DNA of 64,000 bases from Candidatus Krumholzibacteriota bacterium. GTDB lineage: Bacteria > Krumholzibacteriota > Krumholzibacteriia > JAJRXK01. The DNA lies in the NCBI GenBank assembly GCA_029262065.1, contig JAJDAC010000014.1, positions 62,001 to 126,000 of the forward strand. The letters are read 5' to 3'. The position numbers and the translations under genes are program-made. The notes below the pieces were generated by a model. It did not search any database. It saw nothing but the letters and a program-made list of their open reading frames with translations, and was not told the origin of the DNA. This document shows positions 16,121 to 26,500 of the stretch, one piece after another. How positions within the stretch are numbered: the stretch's first letter is position 1; the number at the start of each line of letters is the position of its first letter.

Positions 16121-18283
16121 TTGCCCACCCCAAGTACTTCACCGCGCAACCTGAGCCGTCCGCGGCCGGGACTTTCCTGGGTCTGCATCTCCTGGCTTCT
16201 GTACGCAGCCATCACCTGGGTGGTTCCGGCGGAGGCCCAGGAGGGGAATGGCCAGGTGCAATATTCCTGGCCGCTGCGGGTCGATCCCGAGGGCATAACG
16301 GGCACATTCATGGAGCCCCGCTCCGCGCACTACCACTCGGGGCTCGATATCAAGACCCAGGCCCGGACCGGACTCCCGGTATACGCGCCCGCGGCCGGAT
16401 CAGTGGTCCGTCTACGCGTTTCCCCCGAGGGCTACGGAAAGGCGCTGTACCTGCGGTTGGAAGATGGGCGCACGCTGGTCTTTGCCCACCTGAACTATTT
16501 CTGCGATCGCCTGCAGGCCGCCGTAACGAAAGCGCAGGAGAAAGACCGTTCCTACGAACAGGATCTGCATTTCGAGCCCGGACGACTGGTTTTCGAGTCA
16601 CAGCAACTTCTCGCGTTGAGCGGCGATACGGGCACTGGCGCGCCGCATCTGCACATGGAGCTTCGGGGCGTCGATGGCCGGCCCCGCAATCCGCTCACGC
16701 ATGGGTTCAATGCCCCCGATCGTGAGGCACCCACCATTGGCGCTTTGCGGCTCGTGCCGCTGTCAGCCGACGCCAGGATCGAAGGACACGCGCGCCGCCA
16801 TGAATTCAAGCCAGGGGCGAGGGTGATCGCCCGCGGACGCCTGGGACTGCAGGTGGACGTTCAGGACAAGACGGGGATCTATCCCCATCGGCTGATGCCG
16901 CTGGGCCTCGAGGTGACCCTCGACGGTCGGCCCGTGGTTTCGGTGGAGCAGCGGGAGTTCGCGTTCGGACAGGGGCGTCAGATGCGGTTGGAAGTCGTGC
17001 CCGACGCCACGCAACCGCGGCGTCGTTGGTTTCGACTGTACAAACGCCAGGGCAATGATCTCCCCGGCCGTGAGTTTGAACACGAGAGCGCCACGTTCGA
17101 CGTAGCGGCGGACGGCCATGACCACGAGGTTCGTGTGCGGGCCTGGGACGCCAAGGGCAACGAAACCATCGAGACATTCACGCTGGTCGCCGCGGGCGCC
17201 GCGCCTCTCGTGCGGCCCGCGCGCCGCCTCGATTTCGATCGGCAGCGGTTATTGCGGGACGGGCCGTGGGCGTTGCAGGTAACGCCGCGCGAAGACCTGT
17301 TCGAGATCGAAGTACTGGGGCAGTCCTCGGTCGCGGCGAGTGAACTCTCGCACCTGGAGGTCGTGGCCTTGCAGCCCGATCGCGCGCCCGCGGTCGCCAC
17401 GGCGACCGAGACCGACGACGGCCACCTGTGCGCGTCACTGGTATATGACTCTCTCGAGAGCGGTCCGATTCGTTTCGCCCTTCGTATTCGCGGCGAGGAG
17501 TTGCCGCTCAACAGTCAGGACGGGCAGTTCCTATTGGGTCGAACCCGGACGGCGACGACACTACATGAGTTCGAAAGTGGCCACGTTCGGCTGTCTACCC
17601 AGACCAACAGCTCGTTGTTCGAAGGTGGGGCAATCTGGGTGGAAACGGGTTCCAGGCCCAAGTCGTTGCCCGAGGGAACGCGTTTCCGCGGCCGCGCGTG
17701 GCGCGTGCGGGGAGCGGGAGTGGCGTTTTCGGGCGAGTTGGATCTGTCGGTGGATCTGGCTCCCGGCGATGCTGATAGGCGGGTGGGGCTGTTTCACCTG
17801 AGTCCCCGCGGCAAGTGGACGTTCCTGGGAGCCGAGCCCACCGATCGGCCGTCGGTCACGGACGAGCGTGCACGCGTTGCGGGCTTGGGAGCGCCGCTGG
17901 ATGCCACGGGCTTGGTGTGCCTGTTGGTAGATGCCGACCCTCCGTACCTGGGCGAGTTCTCAGCGAGCGGACGACCGCTCACGGGTTCGTTGCCACGGCT
18001 GGTACCCCTGTCCGATCGCGACTATCGCGGCGTGACCCTGCCGCGGTGGCCGACGCTCGAATTGCCACTGGCCGATCCGGGGGCTGGACTCGAAGCCGAT
18101 GACGTGGTGTGTCGCCTGGACGGTCGTCCGTTTCCCGCGCGATGGGATCCCGAGGAAGATCGGCTGTACGTAGACTTCTTCGTCGACCCGGGCGAGGGTG
18201 CCCACCGGCTGGAGGTAGAGGTGGCCGACCGTCTGGGCAACCGTAACTCCAAATCCCTCAACTTCGAGCTGAGAACTCCTTAA
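16121..18283 (+). CDS. secreted M23-family (LytM-type) metallopeptidase with long C-terminal extension
   Basis: About 720 residues. Signal peptide near the N-terminus (LSWVCISWLLYAAITWVVPAEAQ, given with its cleavage region). The M23 zinc site is intact: YHSGLDI (His-x3-Asp) and GAPHLHMELR (His-x-His). Such enzymes cut peptidoglycan cross-links or, when inactive, regulate amidases; this one looks active. The following ~500 residues are beta-rich, Ig-like segments with no domain I can name. Start uncertain: TTG at 16121 has AAGGTG at five bases and places the signal sequence correctly, whereas frame-open starts further up overlap the ppiD promoter region. Confidence 0.82.
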   Translation: MPTPSTSPRNLSRPRPGLSWVCISWLLYAAITWVVPAEAQEGNGQVQYSWPLRVDPEGITGTFMEPRSAHYHSGLDIKTQARTGLPVYAPAAGSVVRLRVSPEGYGKALYLRLEDGRTLVFAHLNYFCDRLQAAVTKAQEKDRSYEQDLHFEPGRLVFESQQLLALSGDTGTGAPHLHMELRGVDGRPRNPLTHGFNAPDREAPTIGALRLVPLSADARIEGHARRHEFKPGARVIARGRLGLQVDVQDKTGIYPHRLMPLGLEVTLDGRPVVSVEQREFAFGQGRQMRLEVVPDATQPRRRWFRLYKRQGNDLPGREFEHESATFDVAADGHDHEVRVRAWDAKGNETIETFTLVAAGAAPLVRPARRLDFDRQRLLRDGPWALQVTPREDLFEIEVLGQSSVAASELSHLEVVALQPDRAPAVATATETDDGHLCASLVYDSLESGPIRFALRIRGEELPLNSQDGQFLLGRTRTATTLHEFESGHVRLSTQTNSSLFEGGAIWVETGSRPKSLPEGTRFRGRAWRVRGAGVAFSGELDLSVDLAPGDADRRVGLFHLSPRGKWTFLGAEPTDRPSVTDERARVAGLGAPLDATGLVCLLVDADPPYLGEFSASGRPLTGSLPRLVPLSDRDYRGVTLPRWPTLELPLADPGAGLEADDVVCRLDGRPFPARWDPEEDRLYVDFFVDPGEGAHRLEVEVADRLGNRNSKSLNFELRTP

Positions 18284-18290
18284 CCCCCCC

Positions 18291-18320
18291 TTGTTTGTGG
18301 TGCGCGCGTTGGGCTAGGGT
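18291..18320 (+). promoter_or_regulatory. candidate promoter TTGTTT-N18-TAGGGT before dnaE
   Basis: TTGTTT (18291-18296), 18 bases, TAGGGT (18315-18320), then GGCGCCG. The -10 context is identical to that at 9899. It leaves a leader of about 95 bases before dnaE. Confidence 0.5.
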
Positions 18321-18420
18321 GGCGCCGTCGAGGCCAGAGCACTCGTTGCCATTGGGTGTTTCGGCCGGACTTCCTGGTGAGCTCCTTAGTGCTCCCTCTC
18401 CACGCCGAACCGAGCCGCCG

Positions 18421-21400
18421 ATGTCGTTCGTTCATCTGCACGCCTACAGCGACTACAGCCTTCTGCACGGCGCCGCCCGGGTGAAGGCGCTGGTCAGCAA
18501 GGCCAAGGCCAGTGGCATGGATGCACTGGCTCTGACCGACCAGGGCAATCTGTTCGGCGCCATCGAATTCTATCTTGCGTGCCGCTCGGCCGGCGTGCGT
18601 CCCATCCTGGGAATCGAAGCCTACGTGGCTCGCGACCGGCACGAGCACAACGAAGCGGGGGGCAAGGGGTTCCCCTTGGTACTGCTGGCCGAGAATGAAA
18701 CCGGCTGGCGAAATCTCATGAAGATTGCGTCGGTCGGGTACCTGGAGGGTCTGCACGGACGCCCCCGCATCGACCGCGAGGTTCTAAGGGAGTATTCCGG
18801 TGGACTCATCGCTCTGAGTGGCGGTCGCACGGGCGAGATCGAATCGGCGCTGGCCGAGGGAAACATGCCACTGGCCGAGCAGGTCGCGCAGGAGTACGTG
18901 GAGCTGTTCGGCAGTGAGAACTTCTTCCTGGAGCTGCAGAACCACGCCCAGGCTGGCGAGGCCCGGGTTCGCACGCTGGCGGCGCAACTGGGTCAGCAAA
19001 TGGGGTTGCGGCTGGTAGCCACGAATTCGTGCATGTACCTCGATCGCGAGCACGCGCCGGCTCACGACGTATTGTTGGCCATTTCCCAGGGCACGTCGAT
19101 CGACGACCCCACACGGTTCAGCTTCGATTCACACGAATACTATTTCAAGTCCGCCGACGAAATGGTCGCGCTGTTCCCCGACTTTCCCGACGCGGTCGAG
19201 AATGCTCGCGTGTTGGCCGATCGGTGCCATGTGGAACTCGAGTTGGGCAAGCTGCTCCTACCCGAGTTTCCGTTGCCGGCGGGATACGACGAGCCGGACG
19301 ACTACCTTTCCAAGTTGGCCGACGAGGGTGCGCTACGCCGTTACGGTGGTATCGACACCCGCGTGCGTGAGCGGTTGGACTACGAGCTGGGTGTCATCCG
19401 CGGCATGGGCTTCGCGGGTTACTTCCTGATCACCGGCGATTTCGTGCAGGCCGCCCGCGATCGTGGGATCCCCGTGGGTCCGGGTCGTGGTAGCGCCGCC
19501 GGTTCGCTCGTCTGCTATTGCACTGGGATTACCGACGTCGATCCGCTGGAACACGACCTTCTGTTCGAACGGTTCCTGAACCCCGAACGCATCAGCATGC
19601 CGGACATCGACATCGACTTCTGTTTCGAACGACGCGACGAGATCATCGATTTCGTCATCCAGAAGTACGGCAAGGGCAACGTGTGCCAGATCATCACCTA
19701 CGGAACCATGTTGGCGCGTGGCGTGATCCGGGACGTGGGACGGGCGCTGGGCCTCAGCTACGGCGAGGTTGATCGCATTGCGAAGATGGTACCCGAGCAA
19801 CTGGGCATCACGCTGAAGAAAGCGTTGGAAGACGTGGAGGAGTTGCGCGCGGTACGCGAGGAGGATCCCCGCTACGATCGGCTCATCCATACGGCGCGCG
19901 AACTGGAGGGGTTGCACCGACATTCCTCGATCCACGCCGCGGGGATCCTGATTGCTCCGGGCGACCTCACCGACCACGTTCCGTTACACAAGTCGAACAA
20001 GAGCGAACTCACCACGCAGTGGGACATGAAGATGGTGGAGGAGGTCGGTCTGCTGAAGATGGACTTCCTGGGCCTGCGAACGCTCACGGTGATCGAAAAG
20101 GCGCTGGAGAACGTCGCGGCCAGTGGCGGCCCTACCCTGACGGCCAGTGAAATTCCCATGGATGACCCGGCGGTGTACGAACTGCTCACACGGGGCGAGA
20201 CCGTGGGCATCTTCCAGCTGGAGTCCAGCGGTATGCAGGAGATCCTGCGCAAGCTGAAGCCCGGCAGCTTCGACGAAGTGACCGCCGTGAACGCCCTGTA
20301 TCGACCGGGGCCTCTGGGCAGCGGCATGGTCGATGACTTCATTGCGTGCAAGCACGGGCAGAAGGCGATCAGCTACGCCCACCCGATGCTCGAACCCATC
20401 TTGAACGAGACCTACGGCGTCATCCTGTATCAGGAACAGGTGATGCGCATTGCCGGTGACATGGCGCGTTTCACCATGGGAGAAGCCGATACGCTGCGTA
20501 AAGCCATGGGTAAGAAGAAGGTCGACGTGATGGAGCAGATGAAGCTGAAGTTCATCGAGGGCTCCACCAAGAACGACGTGAAGGCCAAGACGGCCGAACA
20601 GATCTTCGATCTCATGGCTTTCTTCGCGGGTTACGGGTTCAACAAGAGTCACAGCGCCAGCTACGCCGTGTTGTCGGTGCAAACGGCGTGGTTGAAGACG
20701 CATCACCCGGCGGCGTTCATGGCCGCCACGCTGACCACGGAAATGGGCAACACCACGCGCGTGGTCACCCTTCTATCCGAAACGCGACGTTTGGGAATCG
20801 CCGTGCTGCCGCCTGACGTGAACACATGCACCACCGCGTTCAAGGTGGTCGACGGCGCGGTACGGTTCGGCTTGGGCGCGGTGAAGAATGTGGGACGTGG
20901 GGCGATCGAAGCCATCGTCGAAGCTCGCGACGAATTGGGTCGTGGCTTTCGCAGCCTGTATGAGTTCTGCGAGGAGATCGACCTGAGCCGGGTGAATCGA
21001 CGGGTGATCGAGAGCCTGGTTCTCGCCGGAGCTCTCGATGCACTGGGGGGGCGGCGCGAGCAGAAGTTGGCGGCTCTGGATCTGGCGTTGGCGCGGGCTC
21101 AACGTCGGGCCCGTGACCGCGACCGGGGTCAGGCCAGCCTGTTCGGCGGTGGCCCCACCTCGGAGTCAGCCGACGACGACAACGACGGCGTGTTACCCAA
21201 CGTGGCCGCCTGGACCGAGACGGAGCGCCTGCGTCGCGAGCGAGAACTGGTGGGCTTCTACGTCTCGGGCCATCCCCTGGATCAACATCGCCCGCTGCTG
21301 CATTGGATTCGGCCACAGACCACGGGGTTGGTATCGGCGCTGGCCGACGAGACGCCCGTCGTGCTCTGCGGAGTCATGTCTTCATTGAAGACCGTCACCA

Positions 21401-21936
21401 CCCGAAAGACCGGCCGGCTGATGGCATTCGTGGGCGTCGAAGACTTCGATGGCGTGGCCGAGGCCATGTGTTTTTCCGAGGCCTACGAGACGCACCGGAC
21501 CACGTTCAACACCGAGGACATCTTCCTGTTCATGGGACGCGCGAGCTCGCGCGAGGAAGACGACGAAAGCAAGCTGGTGCTGGAAAAGGTCATGAAACTG
21601 GATGATGCCTGCCGCAGCCTGGTGCATCGCATTTCCGTGCAGTTTTCGGCCGACATCGGGCGCGAGCGGGTGGACGCCCTGATGAAGGTGGTGGCCGCCC
21701 ACCCCGGACGCTGCCCGTTGGTGTTCGAGGTCGTGGCCGATGGCGGTTTCCAGACCTCGGTGGTGGCCCGCCGGGCGGCCGTGGACCCCACGGCTGATTT
21801 CCTGGGGGCGATGGTGAGGCTGTTCGGGTCCGATTCGGTCCGGCCGGATGTGCGTTCGGCGTCGAGCTTGCTACCTCCGCAACAGGGCCGGTCTTTCCGG
21901 CGTAGGGGGGCGGCTTCGGCCCAGGCGCCGAACTGA
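18421..21936 (+). CDS. dnaE: DNA polymerase III alpha subunit
   Basis: Replicative polymerase, 1,171 residues. The PHP domain begins at once (FVHLHAYSDYSLLHGA; ALTDQGNLFGAIEF). The polymerase domain has GPGRGSAAGSLV and the catalytic PDIDIDF (Asp395, 397, 399). YQEQVMRIAGDMARFTMGEAD and FNKSHSASYAVLS are characteristic of DnaE. A helix-hairpin-helix region and an OB-fold domain (VVLCGVMSSLKTVTTRKTGR) follow, as in DnaE1. ATG at 18421 is chosen because the PHP motif begins three residues later; an upstream in-frame start at 18295 would place unrelated sequence in front and sit inside the promoter candidate. Confidence 0.96.
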   Translation: MSFVHLHAYSDYSLLHGAARVKALVSKAKASGMDALALTDQGNLFGAIEFYLACRSAGVRPILGIEAYVARDRHEHNEAGGKGFPLVLLAENETGWRNLMKIASVGYLEGLHGRPRIDREVLREYSGGLIALSGGRTGEIESALAEGNMPLAEQVAQEYVELFGSENFFLELQNHAQAGEARVRTLAAQLGQQMGLRLVATNSCMYLDREHAPAHDVLLAISQGTSIDDPTRFSFDSHEYYFKSADEMVALFPDFPDAVENARVLADRCHVELELGKLLLPEFPLPAGYDEPDDYLSKLADEGALRRYGGIDTRVRERLDYELGVIRGMGFAGYFLITGDFVQAARDRGIPVGPGRGSAAGSLVCYCTGITDVDPLEHDLLFERFLNPERISMPDIDIDFCFERRDEIIDFVIQKYGKGNVCQIITYGTMLARGVIRDVGRALGLSYGEVDRIAKMVPEQLGITLKKALEDVEELRAVREEDPRYDRLIHTARELEGLHRHSSIHAAGILIAPGDLTDHVPLHKSNKSELTTQWDMKMVEEVGLLKMDFLGLRTLTVIEKALENVAASGGPTLTASEIPMDDPAVYELLTRGETVGIFQLESSGMQEILRKLKPGSFDEVTAVNALYRPGPLGSGMVDDFIACKHGQKAISYAHPMLEPILNETYGVILYQEQVMRIAGDMARFTMGEADTLRKAMGKKKVDVMEQMKLKFIEGSTKNDVKAKTAEQIFDLMAFFAGYGFNKSHSASYAVLSVQTAWLKTHHPAAFMAATLTTEMGNTTRVVTLLSETRRLGIAVLPPDVNTCTTAFKVVDGAVRFGLGAVKNVGRGAIEAIVEARDELGRGFRSLYEFCEEIDLSRVNRRVIESLVLAGALDALGGRREQKLAALDLALARAQRRARDRDRGQASLFGGGPTSESADDDNDGVLPNVAAWTETERLRRERELVGFYVSGHPLDQHRPLLHWIRPQTTGLVSALADETPVVLCGVMSSLKTVTTRKTGRLMAFVGVEDFDGVAEAMCFSEAYETHRTTFNTEDIFLFMGRASSREEDDESKLVLEKVMKLDDACRSLVHRISVQFSADIGRERVDALMKVVAAHPGRCPLVFEVVADGGFQTSVVARRAAVDPTADFLGAMVRLFGSDSVRPDVRSASSLLPPQQGRSFRRRGAASAQAPN

Positions 21937-21951
21937 TGGCGCGCAAAACCG

Positions 21952-21979
21952 TTGGCAAATGTCGCCAGGCGGCTATCCT
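21952..21979 (+). promoter_or_regulatory. candidate promoter TTGGCA-N16-TATCCT before accA
   Basis: TTGGCA (21952-21957), 16 bases, TATCCT (21974-21979). Located 15 bases after the dnaE stop and 53 bases before the accA ATG. Confidence 0.5.
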
Positions 21980-22032
21980 TTGGCCACCGGTGCAGCAACG
22001 CGCACCCCGGGACCGAAGCTAAGGAACTCACC

Positions 22033-23007
22033 ATGGTCGATCCAAAGCGAAACGGGGGCTATCTCGACTTCGAGAAGCCCATGGTCGAGCTGGAGGAAAA
22101 GATCCTCGCGCTCCAGGAATCGGCCAATGGCAACGATCTGGACGTGACGGCCGAGGTGGATCAGCTTCGCGACCGCGTCCAGAAGCTGGGGAAGCAGATC
22201 TTCAGTTCGCTTGAACCCTGGCAAAGGGTTCAGTTGGCCCGGCATCCGCGACGCCCGTACACCCTGGATTATGTCGCCCGCGTCTTCGATTCCTTCACGG
22301 AGCTGCACGGCGATCGTCTGTACGGCGACGATGCGGCCATCGTGGGGGGATTCGCGCGCCTGGGGGCCCGCCAGGTCATGGTCATCGGCCACCAGAAGGG
22401 CCGTGACACCAAGAGCAATCTGCACCGCAATTTCGGCATGCCACACCCCGAGGGGTATCGCAAGGCACTGCGCCTGATGGAAATGGCGGCGCGTTTCGGA
22501 CGGCCCATCGTGACCTTCGTGGACACGCCGGGAGCCTATCCGGGAGTCGGCGCCGAAGAACGCGGTCAGGCCGAAGCCATTGCCCGCAGTCTGTTCGTCA
22601 TGTCGCGGCTTCCGGTCCCCATCCTGGTGATCATCGCCGGCGAAGGCGGCAGCGGTGGGGCGCTGGCGTTGGCGGTCGGCGACCGGGTGTTCATGCTTGA
22701 GAACAGCATCTATTCGGTCATCAGTCCCGAGGGATGCGCGGCGATTCTCTGGAAGGATCGGGCCAAGGCGCCGCAGGCGGCCGCGGCCATGCGCATAACG
22801 GCCGAAGAGGTCCATAAGCTGGGAGTCGTGGACAAGGTTGTGGCCGAGCCGCTGGGCGGCGCCCACCGCGATATGGATGGCATGGCCGAAACCCTGCGGA
22901 CGCTGATCGAAAGCAGCTTCGACGAGCTGGAAGCCATGTCACCGCAGGCACTTGTCGCTTCTCGCCTCCAGAGATTCCTGAACATCGGCGTGGTCCACCA
23001 GGAGTAG
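22033..23007 (+). CDS. accA: acetyl-CoA carboxylase carboxyltransferase subunit alpha
   Basis: Forms, with AccD, the carboxyltransferase that makes malonyl-CoA for fatty acid synthesis. 324 residues, the usual length. Family motifs: FEKPMVELEEKI at the N-terminus, PRRPYTLDYV, FTELHGDR, GRDTKSNLHRNFGMPHPEGY, VDTPGAYPG, GEGGSGGALAL and SVISPEGCAAILWKD. ATG at 22033 follows AAGGAA; an earlier in-frame start at 21952 lies in the promoter candidate. accD is not in the window. The gene ends before a new promoter, so it is probably monocistronic. Confidence 0.97.
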   Translation: MVDPKRNGGYLDFEKPMVELEEKILALQESANGNDLDVTAEVDQLRDRVQKLGKQIFSSLEPWQRVQLARHPRRPYTLDYVARVFDSFTELHGDRLYGDDAAIVGGFARLGARQVMVIGHQKGRDTKSNLHRNFGMPHPEGYRKALRLMEMAARFGRPIVTFVDTPGAYPGVGAEERGQAEAIARSLFVMSRLPVPILVIIAGEGGSGGALALAVGDRVFMLENSIYSVISPEGCAAILWKDRAKAPQAAAAMRITAEEVHKLGVVDKVVAEPLGGAHRDMDGMAETLRTLIESSFDELEAMSPQALVASRLQRFLNIGVVHQE

Positions 23008-23023
23008 CTCCTGGGCCCGGGCG

Positions 23024-23052
23024 TTGACGAAATAGCTCGGCCAGCGTATTCT
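23024..23052 (+). promoter_or_regulatory. strong sigma70-type promoter candidate TTGACG-N17-TATTCT
   Basis: TTGACG (23024-23029), exactly 17 bases, TATTCT (23047-23052): the closest match to the housekeeping consensus in the window. It would produce a leader of about 220 bases before the Trm112-like gene. Confidence 0.65.
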
Positions 23053-23058
23053 GAAGTC

Positions 23059-23281
23059 TGCCAACCATCACAACAGGAACGGTTTCGGTCGGTGTCCAGT
23101 CTCTCGATTGTCAGGGACGCTCGACAAACCATTCCCCCTCCACCGCGCTCTTGGCCATTGTGGCTGGGGGCTTTCTTTCGACGGGGCCGGCCCTACAAGA
23201 GTTGGGTCAGCTGCAAGGAAGCAAAAGCACCTAAGGCTATCGAATGGGGCGAGTACCCCGATTCCCAGAGAGGAACTCGGC
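23059..23281 (+). other. long, potentially structured 5' leader of the Trm112-like gene
   Basis: The leader can form nested pairings: GCCCT near 23191 with GGGGC near 23250, GGGT with ACCT inside, and GAATGGGG with CCCC-G-ATTC (about 23241-23265), the last ending just before the ribosome site. A GGTCAG...AAGGAAGCA sequence inside recalls the SRP RNA core but lacks required bases. A CCCCC...GGGGG pairing followed by CTTTCTTT (about 23133-23175) could act as an attenuator. These are hand-found pairings, not a computed fold. Confidence 0.35.
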
Positions 23282-23542
23282 GTGATCAGTAATGAGTTGC
23301 TGGAAATCCTAGCGTGTCCTGAAACGAAGACTCCGGTCCATAGGGCCGACGACGGCTTGCTTGCGGCGCTCAATGAGCTCATCAACCGCGGCGAGCTTCG
23401 CAATCGTGACGGCGACATCGTGGTCGATCCTTTAGAAGAAGGACTGGTCCGGGACGACGGTACGGTGCTGTATCCGATCCGAGAAGACATCCCGATCATG
23501 CTGATCGGCGAGTCGATTCCTCTGGAAGGTTTCCAGGGATAG
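23282..23542 (+). CDS. Trm112-like (YcaR/UPF0434-type) protein
   Basis: 86 residues. Begins with the family pattern ELLEILACPETKTPV and ends with GTVLYPIREDIPIMLIGESIPL, the usual 'YPI...IP.ML..EA' element. In this family a zinc ribbon is common in some members, but here only one cysteine remains (CPETK). Eukaryotic and archaeal Trm112 activates methyltransferases; the bacterial role is less clear. GTG at 23282 follows GAGAGGAA. Upstream in-frame starts (23108) fall within the leader and add no family sequence. A porU-like gene starts 56 bases later. Confidence 0.8.
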   Translation: MISNELLEILACPETKTPVHRADDGLLAALNELINRGELRNRDGDIVVDPLEEGLVRDDGTVLYPIREDIPIMLIGESIPLEGFQG

Positions 23543-23598
23543 CCAGCGGGGCGGCTTCTTGCCGGGGGGCTCGCCGTGCCCGCCCCCGACCGAGGACG

Positions 23599-26500
23599 AT
23601 GCACTACTACGCAGCTCGCCGGCGCCTACTTGCGTGCGGTTTGCTTTTCTTCGCATCTGTTGTTTCCGGCTCCGCCGACGCCGGTGAGTTACGCCCTGTC
23701 GTATCCACCACGTTGGAGCAAAGCGCCGATCGGACCGTGGTCCAGTGGACATGGTCGGAGTCGCTCGACCTGGCCAAGCGCGGGTTGGCCGGCCGGGGTC
23801 CGGAACGCGGCATAGCACCGGCCTACTTCTCGTTGGCCGTGCCGGAGGAACGCGCGCCCGGTGTGCGCGTGCTTCGCATGGCCACGTCGCCGTTGCCCGA
23901 GCTGTCGCTCAAGCAGGCGTTTCCGTCGGCCGATTCCGCCCCCGTCGATGCCATCGAGTTGGGCTCGCTGGTTCGCATGCGCGGTCAGTGGATTGCCCCG
24001 GTGACGATTCAGCCGGCGGTAAGAGTCGGAGACCGTTTGGAACGCGTCCAGGAGCTCGTGATCGAGTTCACGCACCCTGCGCGTAGGTCGATCAGCGTTC
24101 CCGCTACACCGCTTGAAACCCAGCTTGAATCCAAGAACGATGTTCGCGACGACATCTTCCTGAACCCGGCTTTGGCCCGGACCATACGCATCGAGCGTGA
24201 CAACGCGCGACAGGGTCCCGCCACCGTGACCGACGTGTTTGCCCTGAGCGACAATTGGTTGCGGATGGAAGTGACCACGACCGGGCTATACCGCTTGGAC
24301 TACGATCTCCTGATGCAGGTCATGCCCGGTCGTGTCGATACGATTCGGCCCGAGACCTTTCGCGTGTTCGCACCCGGTCGCGCGTTGCAGCCATTGCTGC
24401 CCGAGGATACCGCGGGTAGTTGGAATCCAATGTACCTGCCGGCCGAGCGTGCCATCGAGGTGCAGATCGACGCGACCAATACGGGCAGCTCGTTCCTGGC
24501 CGCCGGTGACGCTTTGTTGTTCTTCGCGGCGGGTCCGGAGGATTGGGCCGATCTGTTTGATCCGTCGGCCGACGCCCGCGAGCACTTCGAGCACGAGTTC
24601 TCTGACAAGCTCGTCTACTGGCTCACCTGGGAAGAAAACCTCGATACGTCCCAGTTCGCGGGCGCGCCGCTGCGGATGGCCCAGCTCGACGTTACGCCCA
24701 CCGGCGCGACCGAGCCCAGTCCTCGCGGCGACTACCGTGAGCGTGTGAACGTGGAAGAGAATTCCACGATGCAGTACGGGGCCACCCTCGACAATTGGCT
24801 CTGGACGCTCAAGATCGATCCCGGTTCCCGCGTGGTATACGAGTTCCTTGTCGATGACCTGGCCCCGGGGGCCGAGTCGCAAACCACGTTGTACAAGTTC
24901 GGGCTTGCCCGTGACCGGACACCGCAGGGCTCACCGTCAACTCCGTCGGTTTTCGAAGAGCTGAGTATCAACGGTACGCTGGCGGAAACGTTCGAGTGGA
25001 ATGTGCGTCGCCAGTTCCAGTACCTGAATGCCCCCGTCGAACTCGAGACGTCGGGCTTCACGCTGGTGGGCGGCACGAATAGCATTGATCTGAAGAACGG
25101 CAGCGCCAACCACTGGTTGGTTACCGACTTCTTCTACGTTTCCTATCGACGCTCCCTGCGCCCGCGCGCCGGTGTCCTGCGTTGGTCGGTCTACGAAGAC
25201 GAGGTGGCCGCCGCGGAAACGCGCTGGTATGGCCTGACCAACCCGGCGATGTGGTCAGCCGGCGCGATCTCGCTCGACATTACCGACTCGCGCAACCCGG
25301 TGCGCCTGGTGGGGGCCGCCCGGGCCAACTCGGACCAGCGGCTCGATATGGATATTCCGTTTGCCGCCGACGCTCGGCGACACTTCTACACGGTGGAGAG
25401 CAGCGCTCTGCTCACGCCCAGTCGTATCTCGTTGTCACGGCCGCGCCGGCTGCGCGAAGAGGTCGCCTCGGGTTCGGGCTACCACATGGTCATCGTGCAT
25501 CCCGACGAAATGACCGGTCCGGCCGAACAGCTGATGGACCACCGCCGTCAGAATCTGGGCGGCATCAGTTCACCGCGCGTAACGGCGACCCGACTGCAGG
25601 ACATCTACGACCAGTTCGGCCACGGCGTGAAAGAGCCGGCGGCGATTCGCAACTACCTGAAGTTCCTGTACACGGTGGACCCCAGTTTCGAATTCCTGCT
25701 GCTCATGGGCGATGCCAGCCGCGACTATCGCAATCGTTTCGAGCGTGACGAGGCCGGGCCCGAGTTCGATCGATGTCCCACCTACATCCAGGTCCAGTAC
25801 CCAGGCGACTACAACACCTTCACCTATGTGCCCTACGCAGCCGACGACTGGTTCGTGGCGTTCGACGACCCCCGGCAACAGATCAGCCTGGCTCGTTTCG
25901 TCGATCTGCCCGAGGCCGCCGTGGGCCGCTTGCCCGTGGGCAATGTGGCCGAGGCCAGCCAGATGGTGCAGCGCATCATCGACTACGACCGGTCCCCCGC
26001 TCCTGGTCCGTGGCGCAACAAAGTGCTCATGGTGGCCGATGATCTCATCGCGGGTCAGCAACGGGGCGAGACCTACCACATCAACGAGGCCGAGTTGCTG
26101 GCTGAGCAGTTGTTGCCGCCGGCGCTCGATGTCGACAAGCTGTACCTCACCGAGTTCGATGCCGTACCCGGCGCCAACGCCAAGCCCAGCGCCCGCCAGG
26201 CCATGCGCGAACGGTGGAGCGCGGGTGCGTTGGTCGTGCACTACATCGGTCACGGCTCGCCGCAGCAGATGGCCGACGAGGCGGTGTTCCGTATCGAAGA
26301 CGTGGCGTCGCTTCGCAACGGCGAGAAACGACCACTTTTCCTGGCGTTCTCGTGCGATGTGGCCATTTTCGACGATCCCAGCAGCAAGAGCATGACCGAG
26401 CAGCTGGTGCTGGCCACCGCGGGCGGAGCCGTGGCGGGGATCGCGGCCACGCAGGTTACCTTCGTGGGGCCCAACGAGAACCTGACCGAGGCATTCTATC

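Noticed and set aside
23196-23240. SRP RNA-like core (GGTCAG...AAGGAAGCA...AAGG)
   Set aside because: The pattern is close, but between GTCAG and GGAAGCA there are six bases rather than eight. This removes bases needed for the symmetric loop and the three-pair stem under the tetraloop. These are nearly invariant, so I did not call an SRP RNA; a covariance search could overturn this.
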